Assembly: GCA_937125455.1 (NCBI GenBank)
Contig: CAKZLK010000047.1
Span: forward strand, 1 to 64,000
Direction: 5' to 3'
Length of the DNA stretch: 64,000 bases
DNA from: an uncultured Aequorivita sp.
Lineage (GTDB): Bacteria; Bacteroidota; Bacteroidia; Flavobacteriales; Flavobacteriaceae
Shown here piece by piece: positions 16,416-26,407 of the stretch. The notes under the pieces are model-generated. The model worked only from the letters and a program-made list of their open reading frames with translations, did not search any database and was not told the origin of the DNA. The stretch's first letter is position 1. The number at the start of each line of letters is the position of its first letter. The translations under genes and the position numbers were made by a program.

Positions 16416-17696
16416 TTAGATAATATCTAAAATCCGTTCCAATGCCATTCCGCGGGAACCTTTAATTAGGATTGTTGCTTTTTTCGGCATATTGCTTTCA
16501 ATTTCATTTTTCAATTCGTCAAAAGTTTCAAATTGCTTTATGTGAATTGCATTATTCGTTGTTTTATGGAAATTACTTCCCACTAAAAATATATTTCCAA
16601 AAGGATTTTTCGCTAAAAAATCGACAATATATTGGTGTTCTGCCTCGGCTTCTTTTCCGAGCTCAAACATATCGCCTAAGAACAAAATTTTATTTTCTCC
16701 CTTGGCTTGTTTAAAGTTTTCTAAAGCCGCAATCATGCTTGTAGGATTTGCATTGTAGGCATCCATTAAAATCGTGTTTGTGCCTTTTTCGATCAATTGT
16801 GAGCGATTATTGGAGGGTGCATATCCTTCAATTCCGGCTTTAATTTCTTCTGAAGAAACTTTAAAATAAGCTCCAATAGCAATGGCTGCAGCAAGGTTTG
16901 CGAAATTATAAGCGCCAACTAAATTACTCTGGATTTTAGTTCCTTCGAATTCCACTAAAAGGTGATGGGAGCTATCCAGTAATTGAATATTAAAATCACT
17001 TTGCGGTGTTCCAAAAGTTATTCGCTTTATTCCTTCGGAATTTGCTAATTGCTTCGAATCGTTTGCGTTTAAGAAGATTTTTTTATTGTGTTTTTTGAGA
17101 AATTGATAGAGCTCTGTTTTGCCTTGCACTACACCTTCAAGACTACCAAATCCTTCTAAATGGGCTTTTCCAAAATTGGTGATATAACCATAATCGGGTT
17201 CTGCTATTTCGCTTAGCATTTTAATTTCTCCCAAATGATTGGCGCCCATCTCTACGATTCCAATTTCTGTTTCTTTGTTCATTGCAAGCAATGTCAAAGG
17301 AACACCTATATGGTTGTTCAAATTTCCTTGTGTGGCAACGGTCTTAAATTTTTTTGAAAGTACTGCGTTTATAAGCTCTTTTGAAGTAGTCTTTCCATTG
17401 CTTCCTGTAAGCGAAATAATAGAAAGGCCTAAAAATTGTCGGTGAAATTTTGCTAATTGCTGAAGTGTCAATAAAGCGTTTTCAACCAAAATGGTTTCTC
17501 CTGTGTTTTTATGAAATGCTTTTTCATCAACAATAACCTTATAGGCGCCCTTGTCCAATGCCTCTTGAGTAAATAAGTTTCCATTGAAATTCTCACCTTT
17601 TAAAGCAAAGAAGATACAATTTTCAGAGATTTTGCGAGTGTCTGTATTTACACCGCTGCTCTTCAAAAAGTGCTGATGTAGGGATGGTATGTTCAT
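16416..17696 (-). CDS. murF: UDP-MurNAc-tripeptide--D-alanyl-D-alanine ligase
   Basis: MurF adds D-Ala-D-Ala to the UDP-MurNAc-tripeptide, the last cytoplasmic step of peptidoglycan precursor synthesis. It has 426 residues. The DTRK motif is near residue 19, the P-loop SLTGSNGKTTSKE near 96-108, EMGANHLGEI follows, and the C-terminal domain carries DAYNANPTSM, diagnostic for MurF. The ATG at 17694-17696 is normal. It lies downstream of gldJ on the same strand, but a terminator separates them, so it probably has its own promoter. Confidence 0.97.
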   Translation of the reverse strand: MNIPSLHQHFLKSSGVNTDTRKISENCIFFALKGENFNGNLFTQEALDKGAYKVIVDEKAFHKNTGETILVENALLTLQQLAKFHRQFLGLSIISLTGSNGKTTSKELINAVLSKKFKTVATQGNLNNHIGVPLTLLAMNKETEIGIVEMGANHLGEIKMLSEIAEPDYGYITNFGKAHLEGFGSLEGVVQGKTELYQFLKKHNKKIFLNANDSKQLANSEGIKRITFGTPQSDFNIQLLDSSHHLLVEFEGTKIQSNLVGAYNFANLAAAIAIGAYFKVSSEEIKAGIEGYAPSNNRSQLIEKGTNTILMDAYNANPTSMIAALENFKQAKGENKILFLGDMFELGKEAEAEHQYIVDFLAKNPFGNIFLVGSNFHKTTNNAIHIKQFETFDELKNEIESNMPKKATILIKGSRGMALERILDII

Positions 17697-17710
17697 AAAA
17701 TAAATATACT

Positions 17711-17744
17711 AAAAAACCCTCCGAAGCGTAAACCAAGGAGGGTT
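17711..17744 (-). terminator. Terminator after gldJ
   Basis: The stem AACCCTCC (17715-17722) with GGAGGGTT (17737-17744) is followed on the minus strand by a T run (17714-17709). It ends the gldJ transcript before murF. Confidence 0.85.
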
Positions 17745-17767
17745 GTTTTTAAATATTTTTTAATTTT

Positions 17768-19444
17768 TTAGTTACGTGGTCGTTTTCCTTTTTTGGATTT
17801 AGAGCCAACGCGACTCATGGCACATCTAAAACCAATATAGTCTGTTGCCATATCTTGAGGGAAATAACGTCTTTGAGCAGGATCTAGCCAGTAGTCTCTG
17901 TCTCTCCATGATCCTCCCTTGTATACTCTAACTTCATTGTCTATCAAAGTAGTTCTGCTTGAAGTTTTGTCATATTGACGATCTAGAGTTCCCGTGCTAT
18001 CTGCATATACGTTTTGAACTGGCGAGTTGTACATACGGTGTGAATCGTCTCCCCCTTCAGTTTCATCATCTGCAAAGGATTGGTAGTAACGAGAAGAACG
18101 TTTGTCACCATCTCTGTAGTCACGATTGTCGCTTTGAGAGAAATTAGTTCTTAAATAAGTCTCATTCTCGTCTACTGGAACTTGAAGTATCTCACCTGGC
18201 AAGTTGCGTGCAATAATTTTACCATTGCTCAAAGTATCGTAGATTATTGAGTCCATGGTAACTATTTTCACTTTACCATCTTCGCCAATAGCATTTTTGG
18301 TGTAAACGTTTCCACGATAGTAGTTGAAGTCATTAAATTCATCATCCACAATTGGACGGTACACATCGGCAACCCATTCTGCAACGTTACCAGCCATATC
18401 ATATAGACCAAAATCGTTAGGTTCGTATGATTTTACTTGGGCCGTAATATCTGCGCCATCATCACTCCATCCTGCTATACCACCGTAGTCACCATCACCT
18501 TGTTTAAAATTAGCCAATTGGTCGCCACGAGATCTTCTCTTTCCAGAACGAGTGTATTGGCCTTCCCAAGGGTATTTTTTCTTTCCTCGGTATACGTTAT
18601 AGTTACGAAGTCCAACCAAACCAAGTGCTGCGTATTCCCACTCTGCTTCGGTAGGAAGGCGATAGGCAGGTAAAAGCAACCCATCTTCGCGTCCGATGTA
18701 TAAATTTGTGCTGTCTTTGCTTCTTTTGGCAATAGATTCTGATTTTTTACCACCACGGGTAATAGAATCATTTCCGCCGTATGTTAATGTTGGAGCGTTT
18801 AAATATGTTTCGGTGTTAAATGTTTCGCCTGGTTCAACATCATATCTTGCGTTACGTGAAGTAATTCCTTCTGTTTCCAATACCATTTCATTAACGCGGT
18901 CTGTTCTCCAATTACTGAATTCTACAGCTTGAACCCAGCTAACTCCTACAACAGGATATTCTGCATAGGCTGGATGGCGAAGGTAGTTATTGGTCATTAC
19001 TTCGTTAAACCCTAAACGGTTTCTCCAAACAAGTGTATCTGGCACTGCGCCTTCGTATATTCTTCTGTAATTTTCGTCAGATGGTGGAAAAACTTTCTTT
19101 AACCAATCTAAATATTCTAGATACATCAGGTTGGTAACTTCAGTTTCATCCATATAGAAAGACTGAACGTGCTGCTGGTTTGGGGAGTTGTTCCAATCGT
19201 GCATTGGGTCATCTTGAACCCTTCCCATAGTGAAAGTACCACCTTCAACAAAAACAAGACCTGGGCCCGTTTCTTGTTCTTTAGACTCGGGATTATACTG
19301 GAAACCACCTTCTTTGGCGTTCATTTTCCATCCTGTAGCGCGGGAACTGTCTTTATAATCTCTCGTTTTGTTGCAACCTACAAGAAGCGAGGCCGCTATA
19401 ACAGTAACAAATAGCTTTAATGCTAGGTTTTTTCTTAACATCAT
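17768..19444 (-). CDS. gldJ: Gliding motility lipoprotein GldJ
   Basis: A 558-residue lipoprotein of the sulfatase-modifying-factor (FGE-like) fold. The lipobox LLVGC puts the lipidated cysteine at residue 24. The FGE-like domain begins with FVEGGTFTMGR and YMDETEVTNLMYLEYL, continues with PVVGVSWVQAVEFSNWRT and LPTEAEWEYAA, and ends with GGSWRDR and YIGFRCAMSRV. GldJ with GldK is needed for gliding and T9SS function in flavobacteria. The gene is divergent from porU, the arrangement known from Flavobacterium johnsoniae. GldK is a weaker alternative; the adjacent porU/porV favour GldJ. Confidence 0.92.
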   Translation of the reverse strand: MMLRKNLALKLFVTVIAASLLVGCNKTRDYKDSSRATGWKMNAKEGGFQYNPESKEQETGPGLVFVEGGTFTMGRVQDDPMHDWNNSPNQQHVQSFYMDETEVTNLMYLEYLDWLKKVFPPSDENYRRIYEGAVPDTLVWRNRLGFNEVMTNNYLRHPAYAEYPVVGVSWVQAVEFSNWRTDRVNEMVLETEGITSRNARYDVEPGETFNTETYLNAPTLTYGGNDSITRGGKKSESIAKRSKDSTNLYIGREDGLLLPAYRLPTEAEWEYAALGLVGLRNYNVYRGKKKYPWEGQYTRSGKRRSRGDQLANFKQGDGDYGGIAGWSDDGADITAQVKSYEPNDFGLYDMAGNVAEWVADVYRPIVDDEFNDFNYYRGNVYTKNAIGEDGKVKIVTMDSIIYDTLSNGKIIARNLPGEILQVPVDENETYLRTNFSQSDNRDYRDGDKRSSRYYQSFADDETEGGDDSHRMYNSPVQNVYADSTGTLDRQYDKTSSRTTLIDNEVRVYKGGSWRDRDYWLDPAQRRYFPQDMATDYIGFRCAMSRVGSKSKKGKRPRN

Positions 19445-19498
19445 AGATTTAAATATGATAAAATTGGGTTCGCAATATAGTAATTAACGGCAAAAACA

Positions 19499-19520
19499 CA
19501 ATAATATTTTGTTATTATTG
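19499..19520. promoter_or_regulatory. Inverted repeat in the gldJ-porU intergenic region
   Basis: CAATAATA-TTTTGT-TATTATTG is a perfect 8-bp inverted repeat 55 nt upstream of gldJ and within its likely leader. A possible minus-strand -7 box, TACGTTTG, lies at 19562-19569. The repeat could be an operator or a leader hairpin. Confidence 0.3.
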
Positions 19521-19638
19521 CGTTGTGGGGTTTTGAAAGGTTTTACGACCAATCAAGTATGCAAACGTATTAGTTTTAAAATTATTATCCTAATATCATT
19601 TTGTTGAAAAAGTTTAAAATGTTGCCCTATACTAAGTG

Positions 19639-19646
19639 TATATTTG
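19639..19646 (+). promoter_or_regulatory. -7 box for porU
   Basis: TATATTTG, an exact TANNTTTG, ends 17 nt before ATG 19664. This position rules against the TTG start at 19601 for porU. Confidence 0.5.
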
Positions 19647-19663
19647 GAGCGTTAATAGTACTA

Positions 19664-22600
19664 ATGAGAAAAACAATCCTTCTTTTTATTTTAATTGCAA
19701 TGCCTTTTTTGGGAAGGGCGCAGTCAAAAAGTATAAATATATATTGGAACGATAACGCTTCTTCTGCCAAGAGTTTTGGGCAAGGTAAATCTGCTGTTTC
19801 TTCCTCTGACTTGGCCTTAGAACGGCTAAAACTTCAAATGGACAAATCGGTGGTGCGCTATACCACACAGTGGAAAGACGTTGCATTTGCTGATCGGAAT
19901 TCTATAACTGTTACTAATGTAAGTTTTGGTTCAGTTTCTTCTGAAGAATTAAAAAAAATAAATCCCGATTTATTGCCAAATAAGCTTGAATATTATATTG
20001 CAAGCACCATGGCTAGGGATGTGCTTTACACTATTTTTAGTATTTCACCAATTATAAAAAGAAACGGAAGCTATCAAAAAGTTCTTTCTTTTGATATAAG
20101 TTATAAGTATGGGCCCCAAAACCGAAACAATCCACCTGAAATTACAAACTCGGTACTTGCAACTGGCCAATGGTTTAAATTTAAGGTAGAAAAGACAGGG
20201 GTTTATAAAATGGACAAAACATTCTTGAATAATTTAGGAATGAACACGGACGGTATTGACCCCAGAAATCTTAAAGTTTATGGCGATGGCGGGCAATCTT
20301 TGCCTCTGCGAAATGACCAAACACGTTTTTTTGATCTTCCTGAAAATGCCATACAAGTAGCGGGCGAAGAAGATGGCAGTTTTGACGGGAGTGATTATAT
20401 TTTGTTTTACGGCACCAGCACTGAGGGTTATGTAGAAGAGAACGACTCCAATTTAAATCCATATAGTGACGATTCATATTATTATGTTACGGCCGACGGT
20501 GCTCCAGGAAAACGCGTGAGACCAATGGTAGAGCCTACGGGTAGTGTTGAATTCAACATCACCGAATTTGATGATTATCAATTTCACGAGGAAGACGAAT
20601 TCAGTCCTACTAAATTAGGTAGAAAGTGGTTCGGAAACCGGTTTGATATAGAGAACGAACAGAGCTACAGTTTTGATTTCCCGAACATAGTATCGGGCAA
20701 GCCCATGCGGCTTATTGTTAAAGCCGCAGCAGCATCAGAAAGTGCTACTTCTATGGCGGTTTCTGTAAATAGTACAAGCTTAGATCCACTTAGTTTTTTT
20801 GCCTTGGGTGATGGCGGACTTTTGAGCTTAGACTTTCTGGATGTGCAAGTGCCTGCAAGTAATGCAACGGTAACAGTAGATTTAACCTACAATAACGCTG
20901 GAAATCCTTCCAGTATAGGATACCTAGACTATATTGGTATATGGGCAGTACGCCAGTTGGCTGGTGCGGGTGGTCAGTTGCCTTTTCGTTATAATGCAGC
21001 TGCAACCTTATCAGGCGTTGGAGAATATCAAATTAGCAATGCTTCCGAATTTACACAGGTTTGGGATGTAACCGATTTTCAATTTATTACTTCAAAACAA
21101 AATGAAGGCAATGCATCGTCTTTCGGTTTTAAGCAGACGCTTGGCGAAGTGCGCAATTATGTTGCCTTAAATCCTAATGATTATTATGTGCCTACAAAAA
21201 TTGCCCAATCGGTAGTTCAAAACCAAAATTTAAAAGGAACTATATTTAAGGATGAATCTGGTAATTTTAAAGATGTAGATTATATTATTATAGCCCCGCC
21301 ATTTCTTATCCAGCCTGCATTGCGATTGGCCCAACACAACAAAGAACTTCAAGGTCTTAATGTAAAAGTGGTAACAACCGATAAAATTTATGAAGAATTC
21401 AGCTCTGGTAGACAGGAGATTAGCGCCATCAGAAACTTTATTAGATATGTTTATTACAATGCTTCCACAGAATCAAAACGCATAAAATATTTGGGTATAT
21501 TGGGTGATACCTCAATTGATTATAAAAACAGGCTTCCCAACAACAATAATGATGTCCCCACATTTCAAACACTTTTAGGTACAAGTATTAGTAATTCTTT
21601 TATGTCTGACGATTTCTTTGGGAATATGGATGAAAATGAAGGCACTATTGGTTCTAGCATTGATACAGATAAGCTGGACATAGCAATAGGTAGAATTATT
21701 GCGGACAACGTTTCTTTGGCAAATGCGATGGTGGACAAAATTATAAAGTATAACGCAAAATCTTCTTATGGCAATTGGCGGAACAATTTTGTACTTATAT
21801 CTGATGATGTTGATAAGCCGAATGAAGATGTTTTAGAAAGAAATTTGGATGCGCTTGGCGATACTATTTCAATGAAAAAACCCTTTATAAACGTTAAAAA
21901 AATACATTCTGATGCCTATCAACAGCAAACGTCTGCTGGGGGTAACCGCTATCCAGAAGTTAATGACGCAATAAAAACTGCTATTGAGGCGGGTGCTATA
22001 ATCATTGATTATTTTGGACACGGCGGGGAAGATGGTTTAGCGCATGAAGCAATTTATACTAAAGAAACTGCTCAGGAGTTAAAAAACATAGATAACCTTC
22101 CCTGTATCATAACTGTGACTTGCGAGTTTACAAAGTTTGATAACCCGCAGCGGATTACCGCTGGTGAACTTACCTTTCAGAATAAAGATGGTGGTGCTAT
22201 TTCATTGGTAACCACCACACGGGCGGTATTCATTTATGTTGGTGTTGATTTCAACGAAAGGTTGGCGGATCAACTGTTTGGTTACGGTACAGAAACACCG
22301 AATACTCCTGCAGAAGGACTTAGGATATCCAAAACACAAATACCTGCCAATACAAGACGTGTAGTTTTCTATATTGGTGATCCTGCCATGCCACTCGCTT
22401 TCCCTAAAAAGAGTATCCGTCTCACTAAATTGAATGACGTGCCTATAGAACAGGCCACAGACACATTAAAGGCTTTGAGTAAAATAAAAATTGAAGGCCA
22501 AGTGGTTAATGCGGCAGGTTCACTAATGACAGATTACAACGGTGTATTGGAGGCCAAGATCTTTGATAAAAATGTGATGCGACGAACCTTGGACAATGAT

Positions 22601-23494
22601 AACCAAAATGAATTTATGGACTTCACCACTTTGGGGGAAGGCCTTTTTAACGGACAGGCAACCGTCTCCAACGGTGTTTTTGAATTTGAGTTTGTGGTGC
22701 CGCGTGATATCCAAATACCTGTTGGAAAAGGAAGGGTGAGTCTTTACGCAAAAAGGAATAATATCCTTGAGAATCAAACTGGGGTGAATCTGGATCTGGA
22801 TGTGGGCGGTCTAAACGAAAATGCTCCCGAAGACAATGAAGGGCCATTGATTAGGCTTTACATGAACGATGAGAGTTTTGTTTCTGGTGGAATCACGGAT
22901 GATTCTCCAATACTTCTTGCAAAACTGGAAGATCCAAATGGTATAAACACTGCAAGCGGAATTGGCCATGATATTGTAGCAATTTTGGATGGTGATGAAT
23001 CCAATCCATTTCTTTTAAATGAATTTTATCAAGCCGAGGTTGACGATTACACCAAGGGAACTACCCATTTCAAGTTTCGCAACTTGGAAGACGGTCTACA
23101 TACACTGACTCTCAAAGCATGGGATGTTTACAATAATTCCTCCACCGCTGATATACAATTTATTGTTGCTGGCGATGGAAAACTTGAAATATCCCGTGTT
23201 CTAAATTATCCAAATCCTTTTGTAAACTATACCGAATTTTGGTTTAACCACAACAGGCCAGACGAAACACTGGAAGTTCAAGTGCAGGTCTTTACTGTTA
23301 CTGGAAAAGTGGTCTGGACCAAAAACGCCACCCTGCCCCCATCGGGCAGCTTTTTAAGCCGAGAAATCAAGTGGGACGGTCGCGATGATTTTGGTGATCG
23401 CATAGGAAAAGGGGTCTATGTATATAAGATAACGGTAAGATCTACGTTAACCAATCAGCGGGTTGAAAAATTCGAGAAACTTGTCATCCTTTAA
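19664..23494 (+). CDS. porU: Type IX secretion system sortase PorU
   Basis: A cell-surface C25 (gingipain-family) cysteine protease that removes the C-terminal signal of T9SS cargo and attaches cargo to the surface. I start it at ATG 19664, which exposes a clean signal peptide (MRKTILLFILIAMPFLGRAQ) and follows a promoter box; the frame is open back to 19601. That gives 1276 residues. The catalytic histidine is in YFGHGGEDG (His786) and the catalytic cysteine in VTCEF (Cys820). The C-terminus carries a T9SS-type domain (NYPNPFVNYTEF, then GKGVYVYKITV). It is divergent from gldJ and followed 34 nt later by porV. Confidence 0.95.
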   Translation: MRKTILLFILIAMPFLGRAQSKSINIYWNDNASSAKSFGQGKSAVSSSDLALERLKLQMDKSVVRYTTQWKDVAFADRNSITVTNVSFGSVSSEELKKINPDLLPNKLEYYIASTMARDVLYTIFSISPIIKRNGSYQKVLSFDISYKYGPQNRNNPPEITNSVLATGQWFKFKVEKTGVYKMDKTFLNNLGMNTDGIDPRNLKVYGDGGQSLPLRNDQTRFFDLPENAIQVAGEEDGSFDGSDYILFYGTSTEGYVEENDSNLNPYSDDSYYYVTADGAPGKRVRPMVEPTGSVEFNITEFDDYQFHEEDEFSPTKLGRKWFGNRFDIENEQSYSFDFPNIVSGKPMRLIVKAAAASESATSMAVSVNSTSLDPLSFFALGDGGLLSLDFLDVQVPASNATVTVDLTYNNAGNPSSIGYLDYIGIWAVRQLAGAGGQLPFRYNAAATLSGVGEYQISNASEFTQVWDVTDFQFITSKQNEGNASSFGFKQTLGEVRNYVALNPNDYYVPTKIAQSVVQNQNLKGTIFKDESGNFKDVDYIIIAPPFLIQPALRLAQHNKELQGLNVKVVTTDKIYEEFSSGRQEISAIRNFIRYVYYNASTESKRIKYLGILGDTSIDYKNRLPNNNNDVPTFQTLLGTSISNSFMSDDFFGNMDENEGTIGSSIDTDKLDIAIGRIIADNVSLANAMVDKIIKYNAKSSYGNWRNNFVLISDDVDKPNEDVLERNLDALGDTISMKKPFINVKKIHSDAYQQQTSAGGNRYPEVNDAIKTAIEAGAIIIDYFGHGGEDGLAHEAIYTKETAQELKNIDNLPCIITVTCEFTKFDNPQRITAGELTFQNKDGGAISLVTTTRAVFIYVGVDFNERLADQLFGYGTETPNTPAEGLRISKTQIPANTRRVVFYIGDPAMPLAFPKKSIRLTKLNDVPIEQATDTLKALSKIKIEGQVVNAAGSLMTDYNGVLEAKIFDKNVMRRTLDNDNQNEFMDFTTLGEGLFNGQATVSNGVFEFEFVVPRDIQIPVGKGRVSLYAKRNNILENQTGVNLDLDVGGLNENAPEDNEGPLIRLYMNDESFVSGGITDDSPILLAKLEDPNGINTASGIGHDIVAILDGDESNPFLLNEFYQAEVDDYTKGTTHFKFRNLEDGLHTLTLKAWDVYNNSSTADIQFIVAGDGKLEISRVLNYPNPFVNYTEFWFNHNRPDETLEVQVQVFTVTGKVVWTKNATLPPSGSFLSREIKWDGRDDFGDRIGKGVYVYKITVRSTLTNQRVEKFEKLVIL

Positions 23495-23512
23495 AAATTA
23501 AAATTATATTTG
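23481..23512 (+). promoter_or_regulatory. Promoter of porV
   Basis: TTG at 23481-23483, a 21-nt spacer, then TATATTTG (23505-23512), 16 nt before the porV ATG. It suggests porV can be transcribed separately from porU. Confidence 0.55.
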
Positions 23513-23528
23513 TCCAAAATTAACTAAT

Positions 23529-24686
23529 ATGAAGAAATTATTTATTCCAATTTTGTTAGGCCTTGTGGCTTTCAAATCGATTGCACAGGATAATACAGGA
23601 ATCGAAAATCGCGTAATAACAACCGGAGTTCCATTTATATTGATAGCTGCCGATCCACGCTCAGCTGGTATGGGAGATATAGGTGTTGTGACTTCTGCGG
23701 ATGCTTTTTCACAACAGTGGAACCCTGCAAAATATGCTTTTTCACTTTCAAAACAAGGCGTTGGTGTTACATATACTCCATACTTAAGCAAATTGGTAAA
23801 CGATATATTTTTGGGAAATCTTACATATTATAATCGTTTAAGTGAACGTAGTGCTGTTGGCGCAAGTTTTCGTTATTTCAGTAATGGTGAAATAGAACTT
23901 CGTCAAACTGCCGATGAAACCCCATTGCTAGTAAAACCAAACGAACTTCTTTTTGATGTTTCCTATTCACTTAGGTTGAGCGACCGTTTTGCTATGGCGG
24001 TTGCGGGTAGATATATTCGATCAGATTTGAAACTACAAAGCGCTATTGCTGATGCATCTGCCGCTAATTCATTTGCTGTGGATATTGCTGGATACTATCA
24101 AAGTGAAGAAATTCCCTATAATGATTTTGACGGTCGTTGGAGATTGGGTTTCAACATTTCGAATATCGGTCCTAAATTGAAGTATGACGAAGTTGGTTCA
24201 GAGAGTAACCTTCCAACAAACCTTGCCCTTGGTGGTGGCTTCGACTTTATTCTTGACGAATACAACAAAGTGGGTGTTTCAGCACAGGTTAATAAATTAC
24301 TTGTGCCAACTCCTAGTGATTCAAATAATGATGGAAATATTAACAATGAAGATGACTACTATAACGAAAGCTTTGTGAGTGGTATTTTTTCTTCTTTCGG
24401 AGATGCACCTGATGGTTTTAGTGAAGAGTTAAAAGAATTTACTTGGGCTTTAGGAGCTGAGTATTGGTATCAAGATGTATTCGCTTTTAGAGGAGGTTAT
24501 TTCAACGAAAGTGATGTTAAAGGAGGAAGAAAATTTGCATCCATCGGTGCAGGTTTCCGCTATACCGCAATCAATATTGACATATCCTATTTGTTCTCAA
24601 CATCTAAATTGGCAAATAGCCCATTGGATGGAACGCTTCGTTTTGGTTTGACTTTCAACTTTGGCGATACCTACGACGAATACTAG
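23529..24686 (+). CDS. porV: T9SS outer-membrane protein PorV (LptO)
   Basis: PorV is a 14-stranded outer-membrane barrel that carries T9SS cargo from the SprA translocon to the PorU sortase complex. It has 385 residues with a signal peptide ending at about residue 20 (FKSIAQ). The N-terminal block GVPFILIAADPRSAGMGDIGV is diagnostic, followed by QQWNPAKYAF. The C-terminus ends in alternating strands (GTLRFGLTFNFGDTYDEY). The gene order porU-porV-cdd in one direction is typical of flavobacteria. Confidence 0.95.
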   Translation: MKKLFIPILLGLVAFKSIAQDNTGIENRVITTGVPFILIAADPRSAGMGDIGVVTSADAFSQQWNPAKYAFSLSKQGVGVTYTPYLSKLVNDIFLGNLTYYNRLSERSAVGASFRYFSNGEIELRQTADETPLLVKPNELLFDVSYSLRLSDRFAMAVAGRYIRSDLKLQSAIADASAANSFAVDIAGYYQSEEIPYNDFDGRWRLGFNISNIGPKLKYDEVGSESNLPTNLALGGGFDFILDEYNKVGVSAQVNKLLVPTPSDSNNDGNINNEDDYYNESFVSGIFSSFGDAPDGFSEELKEFTWALGAEYWYQDVFAFRGGYFNESDVKGGRKFASIGAGFRYTAINIDISYLFSTSKLANSPLDGTLRFGLTFNFGDTYDEY

Positions 24687-24690
24687 TAGT

Positions 24691-25173
24691 TTGAAAAAAA
24701 TAAAAATTGAAACCTATTTAGAAGTTTTTGAAACCATTTCAGAACTTCCGAAAGAAATTCAAGAATTGATGAATAAGGCGCAGCAAGCACGTGAAAATGC
24801 TTATGCGCCTTATTCACATTTTAGGGTTGGGGCAGCACTTCGGCTTTCTTCGGGCGAAATAATTACAGGGAATAATCAGGAAAATGCAGCATTTCCTTCA
24901 GGTTTATGTGCCGAAAGGGTTGCTGTGTTTAATGCAGGTGCCAATTTTCCCAATGAAACAATAACGACGCTAGCTATAACAGTACGTGCCGAAAGTCACG
25001 AAGTGTCAGAGGCTATTGCGCCTTGCGGTGCTTGTCGCCAATCTTTGGCTGAGTATGAGCAAAAACAAAAAAGTCCTATGTCAATCTATTTTATGGGCGA
25101 AACGGGTGAAATCATTAAAGTGGCTTCCGTGATGGATTTGTTGCCGCTTGGGTTTGATGCCAAATATCTTTAA
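24691..25173 (+). CDS. cdd: Cytidine deaminase
   Basis: Deaminates cytidine and deoxycytidine to uridine forms in pyrimidine salvage. The zinc site is complete: the CAE motif in GLCAERVAVF supplies a cysteine and the catalytic glutamate, and PCGACRQ supplies two more cysteines. I start it at TTG 24691 (MKKIKIETYLEVFE), four bases after porV ends, because that is the usual N-terminus; the open frame extends to 24661 inside porV. That gives 160 residues. Probably co-transcribed with porV. Confidence 0.95.
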   Translation: MKKIKIETYLEVFETISELPKEIQELMNKAQQARENAYAPYSHFRVGAALRLSSGEIITGNNQENAAFPSGLCAERVAVFNAGANFPNETITTLAITVRAESHEVSEAIAPCGACRQSLAEYEQKQKSPMSIYFMGETGEIIKVASVMDLLPLGFDAKYL

Positions 25174-25275
25174 AAAACCCTCCCAGCCCCCAAAAAGATG
25201 CCTGTAGCAATGCGCTAACTGTATTTTAAAAATTTTCGATTCTCGAATTAACAAACCCCTAATCCAAAATTCTGA

Positions 25276-25335
25276 CTTTGGAATTTTGTGATTGCTATTT
25301 GAGATTTGGTTTTTGGGATTTGGAATTTGTATTTT
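25276..25335 (+). repeat. TTTGGAATTTG-type intergenic repeat
   Basis: Several degenerate copies of GATTTGGAATTTG in a row, the same motif as at 3903-4003. The last copy provides the TTTG -33 element of the pdhA promoter. Confidence 0.6.
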
Positions 25336-25358
25336 CTACATATAAAGTACTACTTTTG
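25326..25358 (+). promoter_or_regulatory. Promoter of pdhA-pdhC
   Basis: TTTG at 25326-25329, a 21-nt spacer, then TACTTTTG (25351-25358), an exact TANNTTTG, 47 nt before the pdhA ATG. Confidence 0.65.
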
Positions 25359-25405
25359 TTATCCGTTTAATAAATTTTCCTTTTGGAAAACCTTATAGCC
25401 GATAG

Positions 25406-26404
25406 ATGAAGAAAATCACCAAAAAAACGTATCTGGATTGGTACGAAAACATGCTCTTTTGGCGCAAGTTTGAAGATAAACTGGCGCAAGTATATATCAA
25501 CCAAAAAGTTAGAGGCTTTCTACACCTCTACAACGGCCAGGAGGCAGTTTTGGCAGGCGCATTGCACGCAATGGACCTTTCCAAGGACCGAATGATCACT
25601 GCTTATAGAAATCACGTGCAGCCAATTGGAATGGGGGTAGACCCCAAAAAAGTTATGGCTGAACTTTATGGAAAAGGCACTGGAACCTCACAAGGTCTAG
25701 GAGGTTCCATGCATATTTTTTCCAAAGAGCACCGTTTTTATGGTGGTCACGGGATTGTGGGCGGACAAATTCCATTAGGCGCTGGCTTGGCTTTTGCCGA
25801 TAAGTATTTTGAAAGAGATGCTGTAACACTAACCTATATGGGCGATGGTGCAGCGCGTCAAGGTTCACTTCACGAAACTTTTAACCTTGCCATGCTTTGG
25901 AAACTTCCAGTGGTTTTTTGTGTTGAAAACAACGGCTATGCAATGGGAACTTCCGTAGCGCGAACCGCAAACCATACAGACATTTGGAAGCTTGGTTTAG
26001 GTTATGAAATGCCTTGTAAACCAGTGGACGCAATGAAACCAGAAGTGGTTGCAAAAGAAATGGATGAAGCAATTCAACGCGCCCGTCGCGGCGATGGACC
26101 AACATTTTTGGAATTGCGTACGTACCGATATAGGGGACATTCCATGAGTGATGCTCAACATTACAGAACCAAAGAAGAAGTTGCAAAAAAACAGGAAGAG
26201 GACCCAATTACGTATGTGCTTCATCAGATATATGAAAACAAATGGGCAACCGAAGCTGAAATAAAAAAGATTGACAAAAGAGTAAAAGACTTGGTGGACG
26301 AATGCGAAAAATTTGCTGAAGAATCACCATATCCTGAGAAGAACGTAATGTTTGATGTTGTTTACGAACAAGAGGATTATCCGTTTTTATCAGATAAATT
26401 ATAA
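25406..26404 (+). CDS. pdhA: Pyruvate dehydrogenase E1 component, alpha subunit
   Basis: The thiamine-diphosphate subunit that, with the beta subunit, decarboxylates pyruvate. It has 332 residues. The ThDP-binding block is MGDGAARQGSLHETFNLAMLW, followed by VFCVENNGYAMGT; the phosphorylation-loop-like region YRGHSMSD is conserved. It is followed three bases later by pdhC in one operon. The beta subunit gene is not in this window, as is common in flavobacteria where pdhB is encoded elsewhere. Confidence 0.96.
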   Translation: MKKITKKTYLDWYENMLFWRKFEDKLAQVYINQKVRGFLHLYNGQEAVLAGALHAMDLSKDRMITAYRNHVQPIGMGVDPKKVMAELYGKGTGTSQGLGGSMHIFSKEHRFYGGHGIVGGQIPLGAGLAFADKYFERDAVTLTYMGDGAARQGSLHETFNLAMLWKLPVVFCVENNGYAMGTSVARTANHTDIWKLGLGYEMPCKPVDAMKPEVVAKEMDEAIQRARRGDGPTFLELRTYRYRGHSMSDAQHYRTKEEVAKKQEEDPITYVLHQIYENKWATEAEIKKIDKRVKDLVDECEKFAEESPYPEKNVMFDVVYEQEDYPFLSDKL

Positions 26405-26407
26405 GAA

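Noticed and set aside
22523-22847. Minus-strand frames inside porU
   Set aside because: They are antisense to a long conserved gene, have no promoter and resemble nothing recognisable.
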